Assembly (NCBI GenBank): GCA_964036155.1
Contig: OZ038422.1
Span: forward strand, 17,755,201 to 17,819,200
Direction: 5' to 3'
Source: Diploscapter coronatus
Taxonomy: Eukaryota > Nematoda > Chromadorea > Rhabditida > Rhabditidae
DNA length: 64,000 bases
The position numbers were made by a program, and so were the translations under genes. The notes below the pieces were generated by a model, which ran no database searches, was not told where the DNA came from, and was given only the letters and a program-made list of their open reading frames with translations. Of this stretch, positions 23,153 through 34,469 are shown piece after piece (within the stretch, counting starts at the first letter, position 1; every line of letters begins with the position of its first letter).

Positions 23153-23201
23153 GTATCATTTAGAACATAAAACTGGTCATGGCGTCACAAATAGTTGCAA
23201 G

Positions 23202-24260
23202 TTACAGCGAGTAGTTCGACCATTTTTACTTCGACATCATCATCGAGTACTTCAACATCGTCATCTAGTACTTCTACATCTACCACATGTAATTTTTCTC
23301 CATACTTCCACCCAGTTCTGTTAACAACCCATTTTACAACATTCATTTTGCACCTTTATTAGGCAGAATTTTCAGAGTGCATTTAGTTTTACACCCCTTT
23401 GAAAATAGTATGAGGAAAGAAGGGAAAATGACATTGTGTAGAGATATAGAACTGAGGCTGCGTAATCTTTCCTTCTACAAGTATAAACTTTCTTCCCGAA
23501 AAGTAGAGCATAATGTGTTTCTCCCAAAGATGTAACATTTTCTTCCAAAATGCGAAAGAAAGAAAAAATATTGTTTGGAAAGAAAGATTACGCAGTCTAG
23601 GACTAAAAACCTTCAAAATGAAGGGTGGATAAAGCTAAATGTTTTACAGAGGGGATATGAAACTAAATGCACCCATTTTTTTTAATCGAATACTTACGTG
23701 AATAATCAGAGATTCTAGTAATTACTAAGGTTTGCAACTGCACGAAAATTGAAGTTTTCAATTGCGCTACACTACACCTCACATCATTTCCTTCAACTTC
23801 AACTGCACTGTACACAAAGTCCGCTCAAATACCACGCACATTGCATATCAATGCATTTTTTGGTATCCTACTAGTAAAGACCCTTGAAGGAAGATCATTT
23901 TTAGATTTCTGCGTTGACTGCCAGCCATACAAGTTCGAAGACGAAAGTGGTTGGGGTAGTGCATGCACGACTGTCCCGGATCCGCGGACGCTCGATAACG
24001 CACCTCCTCAAATCACTCAGATACCTGGATCGACGAATTGCGCCATGAATTTGTACTGTGATCCCGCGCAATATAATAGCGGATATTATCTGGAAATCAA
24101 CCCTACAACAGGAGTTCTACTTTGTGCATATGCCACATCAACTAATTTCAATAATTGTCATAATGATCCCGCTACTCCTGATACATGCGATCCGGCTACC
24201 GGCTATTTTACGGATTGCAACGGCAACGCTGGCATCGCAGTTCTTTGCGCCAATCGCTAG
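23202..24260 (+). CDS. Secreted Cys-rich protein with Ser/Thr tract (DUF281-like), 5' end not found
   Basis: An exon ending at 23288 encodes a Ser/Thr run (TSTSSSSTSTSSSSTSTSTT). It splices phase 1 to 23905-24260, which reads YFCVDCQPYKFEDESGWGSA, then CAMNLYC, LLCAYATSTNFNNC, TCDPATGYFTDCNGNAGIAV and LCANR, stop. The layout (mucin-like linker, then a domain with paired Cys and terminal Cys) resembles nematode secreted DUF281-type proteins. No signal peptide exon was located, so the model is 5' incomplete. The intron 23289-23904 carries a nested foldback element. Function unknown; probably extracellular. Confidence 0.55.
23377..23672. mobile_element. Nested foldback element in secreted-protein intron
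   Basis: Outer arms GTGCATTTAGTTTTACACCC and GGGGATATGAAACTAAATGC/AC are inverted copies. A second inverted pair lies inside at 23450-23603 (CTGCGTAATCTTTCC and GGAAAGAAAGATTACGCAG). Confidence 0.7.
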
Positions 24261-25916
24261 TAGCCTTATGACAGCCTATAAATGCAGTGATAAACGTGCA
24301 AAATTAGTGTACGAGCATCATAGAATGAGAACATTTTTCAGTCCTCTCTTAATACTAATTCGAAAGTCAGTGTCACGGTTGTCATTATTTTTACGAATGT
24401 CTCGCCTCAACAAGACAACGATACTCATGGAGAATACAGCCTAATGATCGCAGTAATTAACAGTACAGAAATATAACTATTTGTTCTTCGAAATTCGGTA
24501 GAATTTACATAAATATCTTCCAGTATCATTCAAATTACCTCATATATTGCGAAATAGAAATAAATTTGAATAAAATAGAAATTTATGAGAGTGTAAATAT
24601 GGTACCTCTAAAAAGATACTGATCCTATGATAACATGGAAGGAAAAGAAATTGTAAAATCTATTCATTCTATTTCATGACTTTTCCTTGAGTGCCTCTTA
24701 AAATGTGTTGGTATTTCGTAATAGTTGAGAATGGATACCAAATTAGCGTAAACCCATTCCCCATTGTCTCATCCTCACAACCCCATGATTTATGTATGAT
24801 GATTATTGCATGTCTTTGTCTTGGCTTGATCGTCTAATAAATCTCCGAATCAGTTCAAACTCTAACCCTCACCCTCTAAACTCTGCATGAAGTCATCATC
24901 TCTGACTCTAACTCATTCGTTCTCTGCTCATTGCTCTTCACTTACTCTGTGATCCTGTTTCTGCTGTATTAGAGGTGAGACTTGCAGGACCTTTTCGTTG
25001 GGATCACCACTAGACGACACCCGAGCCCGTTACTTCAGAAAATTCCTTAGTAAATTGTTAATTAATGATAAACAGCGTAAAGTATATAAGGTGATTGGAA
25101 ATATGAACAATTATAAAAATTCTCAAATGCATATTTATTTTTAAATTTCATAGTTGAATCATTTTTATATATAAAAAATAAAGATAATATTCTTGGAAGC
25201 TTGTAGTTAATTTCGATCTTAATAATATCAAGTAATAATGTTTGATACCTTTTATTAGTCTGTTTTGTTATGCACGACAAAAAGGCTAGGATATTTTGCA
25301 AAATTAATGCATAGGGTATCTTCAAATATTTGTTCTGTCAAATATGACTGGTTGAATTCATTTGATCGCAAATTATCACACTCAAACATCGCGATAGGCG
25401 AAGCAACTGACTATTTTAATTTATGAGTATCGTTTAACTAGAAGCTAAAATGGATACTTACGAATAATGCATATGGTATTTTTAAATTGAAATAGGGAAA
25501 CTTTTTAAAAATACTTCTAATGTTTGATCGTTATTCATTTATGGGGAAATCGAAATATTTTCCAAGCTTTAAGCAAATACAATTTGAGAATATAAATATA
25601 TTTATTGAAGGCCTAATAATTATTATAATTAGGTAATCTTGTGTCTAATTGTGAGATTTATGTGCATGCATATTTTGTGAATCAAAGTCGCTGCACAGAT
25701 CCTCCAAATACTGTATCCGTGCGATTTTTAGTCCAACTTACTGCGAATTTCATGTCAGCGTCATTAGCCCTCGACCACTCAATGAACTGACTTGCACAAG
25801 TATTCTGTAAACTTGAGTTTTACACTAATCTTGCTGCACATTTATTATCATTTCAATGCATGCATGTATGCATATTCTCAATTCGATATACATATGCGCA
25901 CTATATAGCTCCAAAT
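24261..25916. other. Intergenic, no gene seen
   Basis: AT-rich. The 87-codon minus-strand frame at 25062-25325 is low complexity and lacks splice context. Confidence 0.5.
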
Positions 25917-26605
25917 TCATACCGCAGCCCCTTTACCAGCAATTTTCTCTGTAATTTCCAAAAATGAGTTAAACATTGGGGCCATGTAGACTGATAAATC
26001 GCCCTTATTTTGAGTTTCCAATTCTGTATATTGTTTGTTCATCTAAAATTGTTCGATTTAAGGAGTGAGTTATTTGGATGCAATTTGGGTGGGATTACTT
26101 CATTTGCAACGTCGTTGCCTACAACTGTTACGAAAATTTCATTAAGTTCACTAATAAAATTCCTCATGAATTGTCTGAATCTGCATAGATTGTCGCATAC
26201 AGGTTTTACTGCCGTCCTTCTATCAGGGTTAGTTAGACCATTTACAAACTAAAATCAACTTCGAGTTGAAATATGATGAAAATATTAGGCCTACATTGTT
26301 GCACTTCTTTGTATCGCATTCACTATCGGTACAATTATTAAATTTGGTCATGAACTGAAATGGGAATATAAACCATAAAGATTGCGATGCTAAAGAACAC
26401 AAACTGTTTTTATTTTATCCTTTGATAGACCGGTTGGTGCGAATTGACGCTGAGCAACTGCATTATGAACAGGCATCAGCTAAACAATTTGACTTTTAAT
26501 TTAAAATTTTCGATGATTAACATGACTTACTTTGATAACACTTTGACATTCTCCATGAATTATAAGACAGAAGACAGTCAATGACAGTAGCACGATCATT
26601 GACAT
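25917..26605 (-). CDS. Small secreted Cys-containing protein
   Basis: Five exons: 26605-26531, 26479-26405, 26354-26295, 26248-26099, 26042-25917. All are phase 0 with introns of 46-56 nt, giving 161 aa. The N-terminus is a clear signal peptide (MSMIVLLSLTVFCLIIHGEC). The mature part has CTDSECDTKKC and CDNLC motifs, an amphipathic helix (FRQFMRNFISELNEIFVTVV), and a tail MNKQYTELETQN to GAAV, stop. I do not recognise the family; paired Cys suggests disulfides and secretion. The short same-phase introns and complete splice sites make this a convincing gene despite its weak coding bias. Confidence 0.72.
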
Positions 26606-27395
26606 GATGTAAGTAGTGTCACGTATGAAATAATGTATTGCGTAAATTGTCTCTTATATAGACATATATTTCGTTCTTGAATCCTTTAATCCAAATATTG
26701 ATACTGATTATGGCGCAGGCATTTCAACACTCGCAACCACAAATCATAAATACACTATAGCTGCGTCGTTTGCTACATAATAAACGTATTATCTTGTTTC
26801 ACTACTGTATCTGCTAAATGAAATATGTAATCCATTTGCTACTCTAAATACTAAAGAAGATTATAGCCTATCAAAAAAATATTAATCGGCCTAATTTGAA
26901 GAATGTTACTCAACATTGACTCAAATCATTCACATTTTTTTTTAAATAAAAAGGATATTTCGTTAGTTCAGTGGTGAATAGGTGGATTGAGACAGCAGAG
27001 AATTTATTGGAACCCCAAACTTGGATAATTAAATCTTTTAAAGTAAAAAATAAAAGTGAGAATCGATGAAAGGCTGATCACCTCTTTCTTGTTATAACTG
27101 TAATGCCACAGTAAGGGGATAAAGAGTAAGATAAAATAGAAATAGTAAAAGAAAGAAAATATTATAAAAACGTCTTATCTTGTTCTTCTCTGTGAAGGAG
27201 GGATAAATGGCAGAAGCTCGAATATAATGATTCTGGCTTCTGCCCTTTATAATCGATTTTATTGACACCTTTCATAACTGACAGCTAGCTCATTAAAATA
27301 TTGTATTTTCGTTTCTTGTTATCATCTCCAAATCATTAGCATAATTGGTTATAGAAAATATAAAACAAACAAAATTTACATTTGCATAATTATTG

Positions 27396-27528
27396 GGCAA
27401 TTTGGACAAGCAGTACGATAGTAAGGTAGTGGCCAAGGAAATAATAAAGGGTTGGGTAGGGCAAGAAATTCTATCCCGTGCTATTTCGTGAGCCACTACT
27501 TGTTGTCGTACTACTTGTCCAGGTCGCC
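27396..27528. mobile_element. MITE, GAAATAGT-core family
   Basis: The left arm GGCAATTTGGACAAGCAGTA, GATAGTAAGGTAGTGG is inverted at the right (AGCCACTACTTGTTGTCGTA, CTACTTGTCCAGGTCGCC). The core includes GTGCTATTTCGTG. Confidence 0.75.
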
Positions 27529-28532
27529 AGCTATTGCATTAATTGATAGAAACTATGGGAAGATTCGGTTAAGATAAACGTTCTATTAATGAGCAATTAA
27601 AATATGTTTCAAGATACGTTCGTCACTTATTATTGTTTTAGTTTCAGCAAGCGATTATTTTTCACTACATGCAATTGTGCAGTTTTGAGTATGTGTAGGC
27701 TGCTTATGGTTTTGCAGACACACAATGATCATTTATCAATAACACATTTATAATGTATGCATGGCACTGTGTCTAATAATAATGAAAAACTCATTTATAT
27801 TGCAATTACCGTGAATATAGGCAGGTGATTGATAGCAAGAAATGTATATCGTTTGAGTACTTAATGTACTCAAAACTATATACACACACACACAAGCATA
27901 TGAAAAATTTTAGCTTCATAATAGACATCGTACACATAAATTCTTTGTATATATATACCGTATTTTCTTTTCTAATAGAAGTCTCGTCGGGTTTCTTGAA
28001 CTCGTCATTACCCAACTCAAATCATCTTGGAAAGTGTCTTATAATGTTCTTTAGAGTATTTGGAACGCATATTTTTGATTTCAAGTTATTTCAATGTTTA
28101 GATGAAGGGTTATATGACGGTTTGAAAAGTGCTAATTTTTCGATTTTTGGGGATTAGGGAAAATAGAATCCCCGAGGCTTCTATTAGGGAAAATATCATA
28201 AATTAGTCTTATTCAATATTTTATTTGATGGCATGCATTTTGTAGTAGAAAGCATCGAATTAGTACACGCATTTTAGCTTAGAATATCATTGTACTATAA
28301 AATAAATATTGCCAAGTTAGGTCGTTTCACTGATAAATATTCCTTCACATTTATGTTAAGAGTTAATGAGAACATTGTATTTTTCGTTGACATCTGATCC
28401 GGTATGCTTTAAAATTTTCCCAATTTATTACGGAATATCTCTAAAAATTCGCAAATATCCTTCGGATTTAGTCTACTTCTATTTTCTTGAGAAAGTGAAC
28501 AATTTAAAAAATTCTATATTTCTTGTTCGATA

Positions 28533-28640
28533 AGGCAACTTGGAAAATTAGTAACGGACGAAATAGTATGGAAAAGATTTGTTGTCCAACCCTACCCTTC
28601 CTTCACACCATCTTATTTCATCGACGATTTATAAAATCAT
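28533..28640. mobile_element. Partial MITE, GAAATAGT-core family
   Basis: The left end GGCAACTTGGAAAATTAGTA followed by GGACGAAATAGTATGG matches the family. The right arm is reduced to a weak CTTATTTCATCGACG. It lies 100 bp upstream of the receptor start codon. Confidence 0.5.
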
Positions 28641-28740
28641 TTCTTTATATTAACGTAGTCGTGTCATGAAAAACGCTCTAATTATGACTAAATAGTTTTA
28701 TTAATTTATTTTTTATTGGTATCGCATTGATAGTTTCAGA

Positions 28741-31228
28741 ATGCAGGACACAGTGATTGGTGAAAATTCGTCACTCGGGGAAAGCCCTGACTATGCTGTT
28801 GAAAATTCAATGGGTATTCAGGAATTGTTACTTATACTTCCAACTGTTTCATACCAACTCAATATAACTCTCAAGTTTTAAGATTTATAAAATTCAATAT
28901 TTTAGAAGTCAGCATATTCGGTCTAAATGCTCTAAGCCTGTCGAATTTTCTCCTAAACATTTTTATGGTATTCATTCCGCTTAGTTTAAATGTTCTGCTC
29001 TCATATTCAGTGAACGTCTTGGGTGAAACTTCTACTGTAAGTTTTTTCCTTGAAAAATGCCTGATTTGACCAGACTCTTACGTTCAAGATATGTTTAGAC
29101 ACCATACGGGCCAATTTTATTTCATATGCGGCGTCTGACAAATATTTTTTGTCTAACGTGGACAATAAATTTCGCGGTTATTCTATGGAATATTCCATAC
29201 AAAATATTAAATTTATATGGTATCGTTACCGCGCGAAAAAAAAACTGGTCATTGGGAATGAGAGATAGACTAAAGAAAACAGTTTTACGTTAACTCTCTT
29301 CATTAGCCATTCTGTTTCTCCAGAACAATAAAAGAAAATTGCTTCTCGAGCATAGCTCTCTACTGACGAATGACCAGTTTATCGCGCGTCAATAATATGT
29401 ATTTTTAATATATTTGAAGATCAGGGGTGTACGAAAATTTTCTTTCTCGGCGATTTTTGACATTTTTCGTTTTCATTTCTGGTTTTCTAAATTTAGACTT
29501 TTATTCTCGTACACTCCTGTTACTGATGCTAAACAAAAATTGTAAAATGTAGCCTCTCACAAAGATGTAAATTTCATATACATATTTTAGTCGAACCAGA
29601 TTCGTTATTGTTATTTATCATAAAAATTGTGATTTATACGCTAAATAATCTCCTCGCATTTATGATAGCGATATTCTGCCCGGCAATGAGCAGCATTCTC
29701 TCGGCTTTCACTATTTTGCTTGTGGTTCAAAGATTCGCATTAATTTATAATCGAACGAGTCTTGCGAAGAGAATCCTCGGGTAAGAAATTTGATGATATT
29801 TGAGAGTTTGCATGAATAATTGCTAACGCAGAAGTTACTCATCATGTATAAATTATTTCAGCAAACAATTGATCAGGACAATTATATATGTTTATACCGT
29901 GTGCGTGTTATGGAATTTTATAGTAGTCAGCTTAACTCCAACTCCATTTTTTCGAAGATTTAGTTTACTAAGAATCTTTTATCATATAAATAGGGTAATT
30001 TATTGACAAATTATGTCTTTAATCGATTTAATAATTATTAGCTATATTATGCATAAAAAGCAGCATAACGCATGTGGTTGAATATCGTCATTTAAAATCT
30101 ATTTACTGCTTAGAAGGTCAAGCGAACATTTGAAATGTGTTGCTTGATTTGTGAGGCCTGTTTCATTAGAGAGAACTACTTTTTTTAAACCGACTCTGAT
30201 GCTTTTTGCCGTTTTTGAAATGAACTATACCTTGTTATTTATGAGATGAGCGTTGTCTAGCAGAAAGAATAGAGACGCTGATGCGAACCGCGAGTGAAAA
30301 TAGTGTGAGAAGAGAAAAGAGCACAGTGAGGACGCAGATGCACAAGGAGGGAAGGCCTCGCATCAATGTTAGAGCCCAGAGAAAGAGGTAACGTTCATCT
30401 CATAGATAATGGAGAATAGAGAGCACAGAGAGAGCAAAGATCCCGCACGGTTACTACTTTACTATTTGCTCCGCCCATATTCGGTCAATTTCGCTTGAAG
30501 TCGATAGCACTTAAATGAGTATTTTCTGTTATTTGTAACTAATGTTGATTTTTCAAACGGATATCATCCAAGTTGAACCAATTTCCTTATCTCGTAATAC
30601 ATGCTTGTGCTAAAGAGGTAACACAATTTAAGGTATTTCCTCCATTGCTAGATTTAACTACATGTATTTCGACCTTGTTTTATTTCGCACTCTACAAGAA
30701 ACTCCAGAGAATATCGAGCATTGCTAATACGAATTTTACGGCTGAAAATCGTCGAATTTTGTATCAGATAGTAGTATTCTTCATTCATCATGTAATGTTA
30801 CCGATTAATTTGCCAATATTAAAGAATTATTTTATCTCCCATTTCAGGTCATTATAATATCAATGACAATCAGTCTAATGTGTGGGTTCCCAGATAAATT
30901 TGCTAGGGGATATGATATTCCTCAGCGATATATTCTAATTCACGGCTATCATCGAACTTTCGACTCATTTCTCTGGTGTATTAGTCTGCCGCTGTCATTC
31001 ATTCTTGGCTCCCCTGCTAGAAGAGAGGCCATTAGACAATTCTTCAATCAAAAGTTAGTATGGCTTGGTACATTCAACATGCAGATTAATAGTGAAAGAG
31101 GATTTTATAGGCGTGGTTTCACCCCTTTGCTTTTGCGAGTAAGAGAAGAGCCAGCAACGAGCATTCCTTCTTCTCGTTCACAAAAGCGAAAGGGGAAAGT
31201 CACTCCTATAAAATCCCCCTCTACCTAA
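28741..31228 (+). CDS. Seven-transmembrane receptor-like protein (nematode chemoreceptor type, family uncertain)
   Basis: Exons: 28741-28813, 28906-29022, 29591-29780, 29862-29994, 30573-30791, 30848-31228, giving ~370 aa. After a hydrophilic N-terminus (MQDTVIGENSSLGESPDY) come hydrophobic segments: FLLNIFMVFIPLSLNVLLSY, LLAFMIAIFCP, ILSAFTILLVVQRFALIYNR, TIIYVYTVCVLWNFIVVSL, CISTLFYFALYKKLQ, IVVFFIHHVIIISMTISLMC and FLWCISLPLSFILGSP, the last followed by RREAIRQFF. That order and the loops fit a serpentine receptor, perhaps SRG-superfamily, but no diagnostic motif settles it. The exon 2 donor (TTGG|GTGAAA) was chosen for phase; a stronger GTAAG 14 bases later would shift the frame. The last ~42 codons lie inside an inverted-repeat element (31097-31222). 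Confidence 0.68.
29228..29390. mobile_element. Foldback element in receptor intron
   Basis: The left arm GCGCGAAAAAAAAACTGGTC,ATT is inverted at the right (AATGACCAGTTTATCGCGCG). It is in intron 29023-29590. Confidence 0.7.
30233..30409. mobile_element. Foldback element in receptor intron
   Basis: The left arm ATTTATGAGATGAGCGTT is inverted at the right (AACGTTCATCTCATAGAT). The inner sequence is purine-rich. It is in intron 29995-30572. Confidence 0.6.
31097..31222. mobile_element. MITE exonised into the receptor C-terminus
   Basis: The left arm AGAGGATTTTATAGGCGTGG, TTTCACCCCTTTGCTTTTGC is inverted at the right (GCGAAAGGGGAAAGTCACTC, CTATAAAATCCCCCTCT). Arms are ~50 bp. The element ends 4 bases before the TAA stop at 31226 and is read in frame. 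Confidence 0.8.
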
Positions 31229-33394
31229 TCTCCATATTGAATGCACAAAACCATAGTGTTCGTGTTTGAAAATAGCTCGCCTATAGAGTAGTTGCAATTT
31301 GTATTAGCTACAGTAAATAAAAATTCAATAGCAAGCTCGCTAAATGTCGCAAGCTCACGAGAAAAATGAAGAAGCAGGAAAACTAAATCTAGGATAAAAC
31401 AGAGAAGTGGAGATGTAGGCGGAGGTCATTTATCATGATGAACTAACAATAAGTCTACACGTTCGTTTATGATATTCGATATGAGATCAAATAAAATAGT
31501 CGCACTTCACGTGAAAATTGCGACACGTAAACTACTTTTGTGCAATAATTAAATCAAGATTTCGAAAATTAAATATTTTCAGATATAAAAGACTGCTGAG
31601 ATCATCGAAAACTGGAGTTAACATAAGTATCGCTACTAGACAAAGCAGAACAATTCATTCTCAAACAAGCTAATCGAACTTTTCTAAACATTTGCTTTAT
31701 TTTGATCAATTCAATTATTAGTCAAGTATAAATGGCATGACATTATATTTTGTTAATAAATGTTTCTATCGATTCCGAAATGATGACTTTTTGCTCCCTA
31801 TTTATCGTAAGTAACAGCACAGTGCTGTGATCATAAAATGCGTGCTCATCGATATTTTGCAATGCATGCTGCGAAAATAGTATTATAGTTTACTACAGAT
31901 TTACTTCGCTTCATTTCTTTTTTCTCTGCAATGCATTTTAATTGAAATTATTTTTTTGGGTTCTAATTTAAATTCAAGCTTTGCATAGAATACGATTTTC
32001 AATTAACTATGCATTAGTTTGGAAATGCACCTATGGTTTTAAATAAATTTGAAAGTAGGCCAAAACAGGTGCAAATTTAAATTCATGCATTATTTCTCGC
32101 AATGACTGGCAAACCTTAACAAAATTTTTTCCTATAATATTTGTAAACAGGGACGAGACGGAACTTCCTGTTCCGAAAAATGAAAGGGTCTACTTCCGAT
32201 TCCGGAAAATCTTAGAGGTTTAGTCCCGGTTCTGATTTTTCAAATTTCAATTCCGTCTCGTCCCTGTTTGACGATTTTCGTCGAATTATCACGCTCGGGA
32301 ATGTTCTTTTGTCTTTGAGTCAGTGTCAGAGTTCAGTTTTGTTCATCTGATAGAGGACATCTTGCTGCACGATGACACCTCATCTGATGTGGCAGTGAGT
32401 ATGATCATTGAGAAAGTCAAAGAATTGCTCTGATGAAAATGTGAGATAGGTGTGGAAACCATTTATTTGCCTTCTGCAATGTCTACTAATTTATTTTGGT
32501 CAAAGAATATTTTTTGCAGAATAAAATAGCCAAGAAATTATGCTGATGTTTGGTGCCATGTAGTTTGAAAAAAATTCCATTAAAAATATCTAATTTGATA
32601 AATAATTAACAACGGAAGATGCTCGAGCAATGTTTTTGTCCGATTTTCTCGACTCTAAGAATGACATTTAAGAGTAAATGTCAAGAAAAATCAAAGTCTT
32701 AGCAAAGGGGTGTTTCCAGGGGTCCGTCAATTTGGCTGATTTCCGTATATGTTGTTCAATTTTTCACGTTGATTCTCATGGTGCTATCCGTTTTTTTTGA
32801 AAATCGATTACTATAGCGGATTACGGTAGATCGAATTTTTTGTTCAAATTCGACCTCGAATTCATTACCGTTTGAACTGCAGAATTTTTTGAGATTCAAT
32901 GACTAATTATTGCAAAGTGCCGTTTGGGCATGAAATTTCAAAAATTCATCGGTTTGTGCACATTCTAGAAGAAGCTCTGGAACAAAAGCTGATCAACTTG
33001 AAGAGCTTTACAAAATTCTATTAAAAATTTCAATATTAACTCATATTATGCTTGTAAACGCAGTACGGACCAAACAGTACGTAATCAAGACGCGAAAAGT
33101 GCGCATTTCCACAAAATTGGTATTCAAAAATTCTTATTTTATTGGCTGATAATCTATGGATTAAATTCTGTTCAATAAAAAAAAGAATTATCGAATTTTG
33201 TTTAGAATCATGGAAGTTATAAATTTTTATGACGTATGGTTGAAAAAATCGAAAAATTAGTATAATTTCGCCCGCTTGCATTTTTTTTCGAAAAACGAAC
33301 TGCACCGTGAGAATTAACGCAAAAACTGAATAAACCCTGCGAAAATCAGTCCAATCAACGGACCCATAGAAATATCGACGTTGGTTTGCCACGA
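31229..33394. other. Intergenic with one MITE, no gene seen
   Basis: It holds the element at 32145-32269. A 118-codon minus frame (33036-33392) begins MANQRRYFYGSVDW, but is AT-rich and aromatic-rich without splice support, and its start abuts the 3' end of the neighbouring gene. Confidence 0.5.
32145..32269. mobile_element. MITE with 20-bp near-perfect terminal inverted repeats
   Basis: It begins AAACAGGGACGAGACGGAA and ends TTCCGTCTCGTCCCTGTTT. It is 125 bp, with an inner TTCCGATTCCGG-type repeat. No ORF. Confidence 0.85.
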
Positions 33395-33850
33395 CTAACT
33401 CTTTAAATCATAATTGCGCTTCATCATTAATAGGAAATTTAAAAAGTACACGAATACTATTAAAACTATGAAGAAGATAAAAATGTAGCATAAGCTTTTA
33501 CAATGTTCATGTTTTCTTTTAGGGTGTCTTCTATAACTTGGCTCTGCTAAATTAGATATATTCAAAAATATATTTTACGATCAATTTTTCTTACCACTTT
33601 GCACATTAGTGACAGGCTGCTCAATCCTTGGTTGTTGAATATCTGCGTAACTAGGAAGATATTGCATGAGACATGGGTTTGGATAGACGAAATTTCCATT
33701 TGGAGGCATTGGTATGGAAACTGTTCCATTATCGACAATCCTTTGATTTGAAAGTGCATTTTCATAGACTAATGATTCGTATGTTGGAGGTGGAGTAGTG
33801 GGATAATTATACGGACTCTGATATTCGGACAAAGGTGGCGCTGATGCCAT
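33395..33850 (-). CDS. Small Pro/Tyr-rich single-pass membrane protein with PPxY motif
   Basis: Two exons, 33850-33596 and 33547-33395, joined phase 1 by a 48-nt intron, give ~135 aa. The cytosolic-looking N-terminal 85 residues are rich in Pro, Tyr, Asn and Ser (MASAPPLSEYQSPYNY, PTTPPPTYESLVYE) and contain PPTY, a WW-domain/NEDD4-binding PPxY motif. The second exon has a basic stretch (YRRHPKRKHEH), then one strong TM segment (LCYIFIFFIVLIVFVYFLNF), then a short basic tail ending YDLKS. There is no signal peptide, so it is probably tail-anchored or type II. The layout recalls small WW-binding adaptor proteins, but no family is recognised. Confidence 0.62.
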
Positions 33851-34191
33851 ATCAATCTGAAACTATAGCTATTAGAATTCCTAAAATAAGTGTGATATAA
33901 GAATATTTAACTGCGATAAAACGAACATTAAATACTGAAATAAGTAAGACGGAGCAAGCTTCACGAATTTATAGATTGCCATTAGTCAGGTAAAGTGCAT
34001 GAGTAATGATGAAAATCGTCAAAGAATCGATATTATCGAACCTTAGTAATATCACGATGAATTTGTAGATAATTCAGGTAGGAAAGTGACGTTAGAAATA
34101 GTGTTTAACGGTTGCTAGTAGTTCAATTACTCTGATTCTATTTGTAATTTGAGTTTATTCGAAGTAGGTTGAGTAACTTGACAATAATCAG

Positions 34192-34469
34192 TAAGTGATC
34201 TAACTATAAGCGATTTTGAAACGAAAGATTACGATATTTTATTCGTTTATCAGTGATCAACTATGAATGACGACGATCTTATTTATCTGTGAGTCTTTGA
34301 ATATACAAAAGAATATATTTATCTAATAAATATAAATATAAATTTTAGGTGGAGTGGAAACTTGGCAACAGAGAATTATCCTATTCAATCAAATACTGTT
34401 ACGCTACTCTTCTATTCAGATATCACGAATGTTTATAGAGGATTCAACATTTCCTGGACTGCATATTAA
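34192..34469 (+). pseudogene. CUB-domain fragment
   Basis: Two exon-like pieces, 34192-34252 and 34349-34469, join at CA|G. The reading is SDLTISDFETKDYDILFVYQ, then WSGNLATENYPIQSNTVTLL, FYSDITNVYRGFNISWTAY and stop. This fits the second half of a CUB domain (F-x-T-x3-YD-x-L-x-VY, SGN, S-N-x-V-T-L-x-F-x-SD, RGF-x-I-x-WTA). No exon for the first half, with its Cys residues, was seen upstream, where another gene starts in the opposite direction. CUB domains are extracellular binding modules. It is treated as a gene remnant; it could be the 3' end of a gene with a distant 5' exon. Confidence 0.6.

Larger units (their letters stand above)
26606..28740. other. Intergenic with MITEs, no gene seen
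   Basis: It holds the MITE copies at 27396-27528 and 28533-28640, a TATATACACACACAC microsatellite at 27880-27895, and AT-rich filler. The 110-codon frame at 27825-28157 runs through the microsatellite and looks non-coding. Confidence 0.5.

Noticed and set aside
27825..28157. 110-codon plus-strand open frame
   Set aside because: It reads through a CA/TA microsatellite, and its residue use is what AT-rich random sequence gives.
30618..30632. GT...AG pair that could be an intron in the receptor exon 30573-30791
   Set aside because: It would be 15 nt, too short to splice, and the frame is open through it.
33036..33392. 118-codon minus-strand open frame
   Set aside because: It is AT-rich with no splice context or motif, and directly follows the stop of the PPxY membrane protein. 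It is probably 3' untranslated or intergenic.
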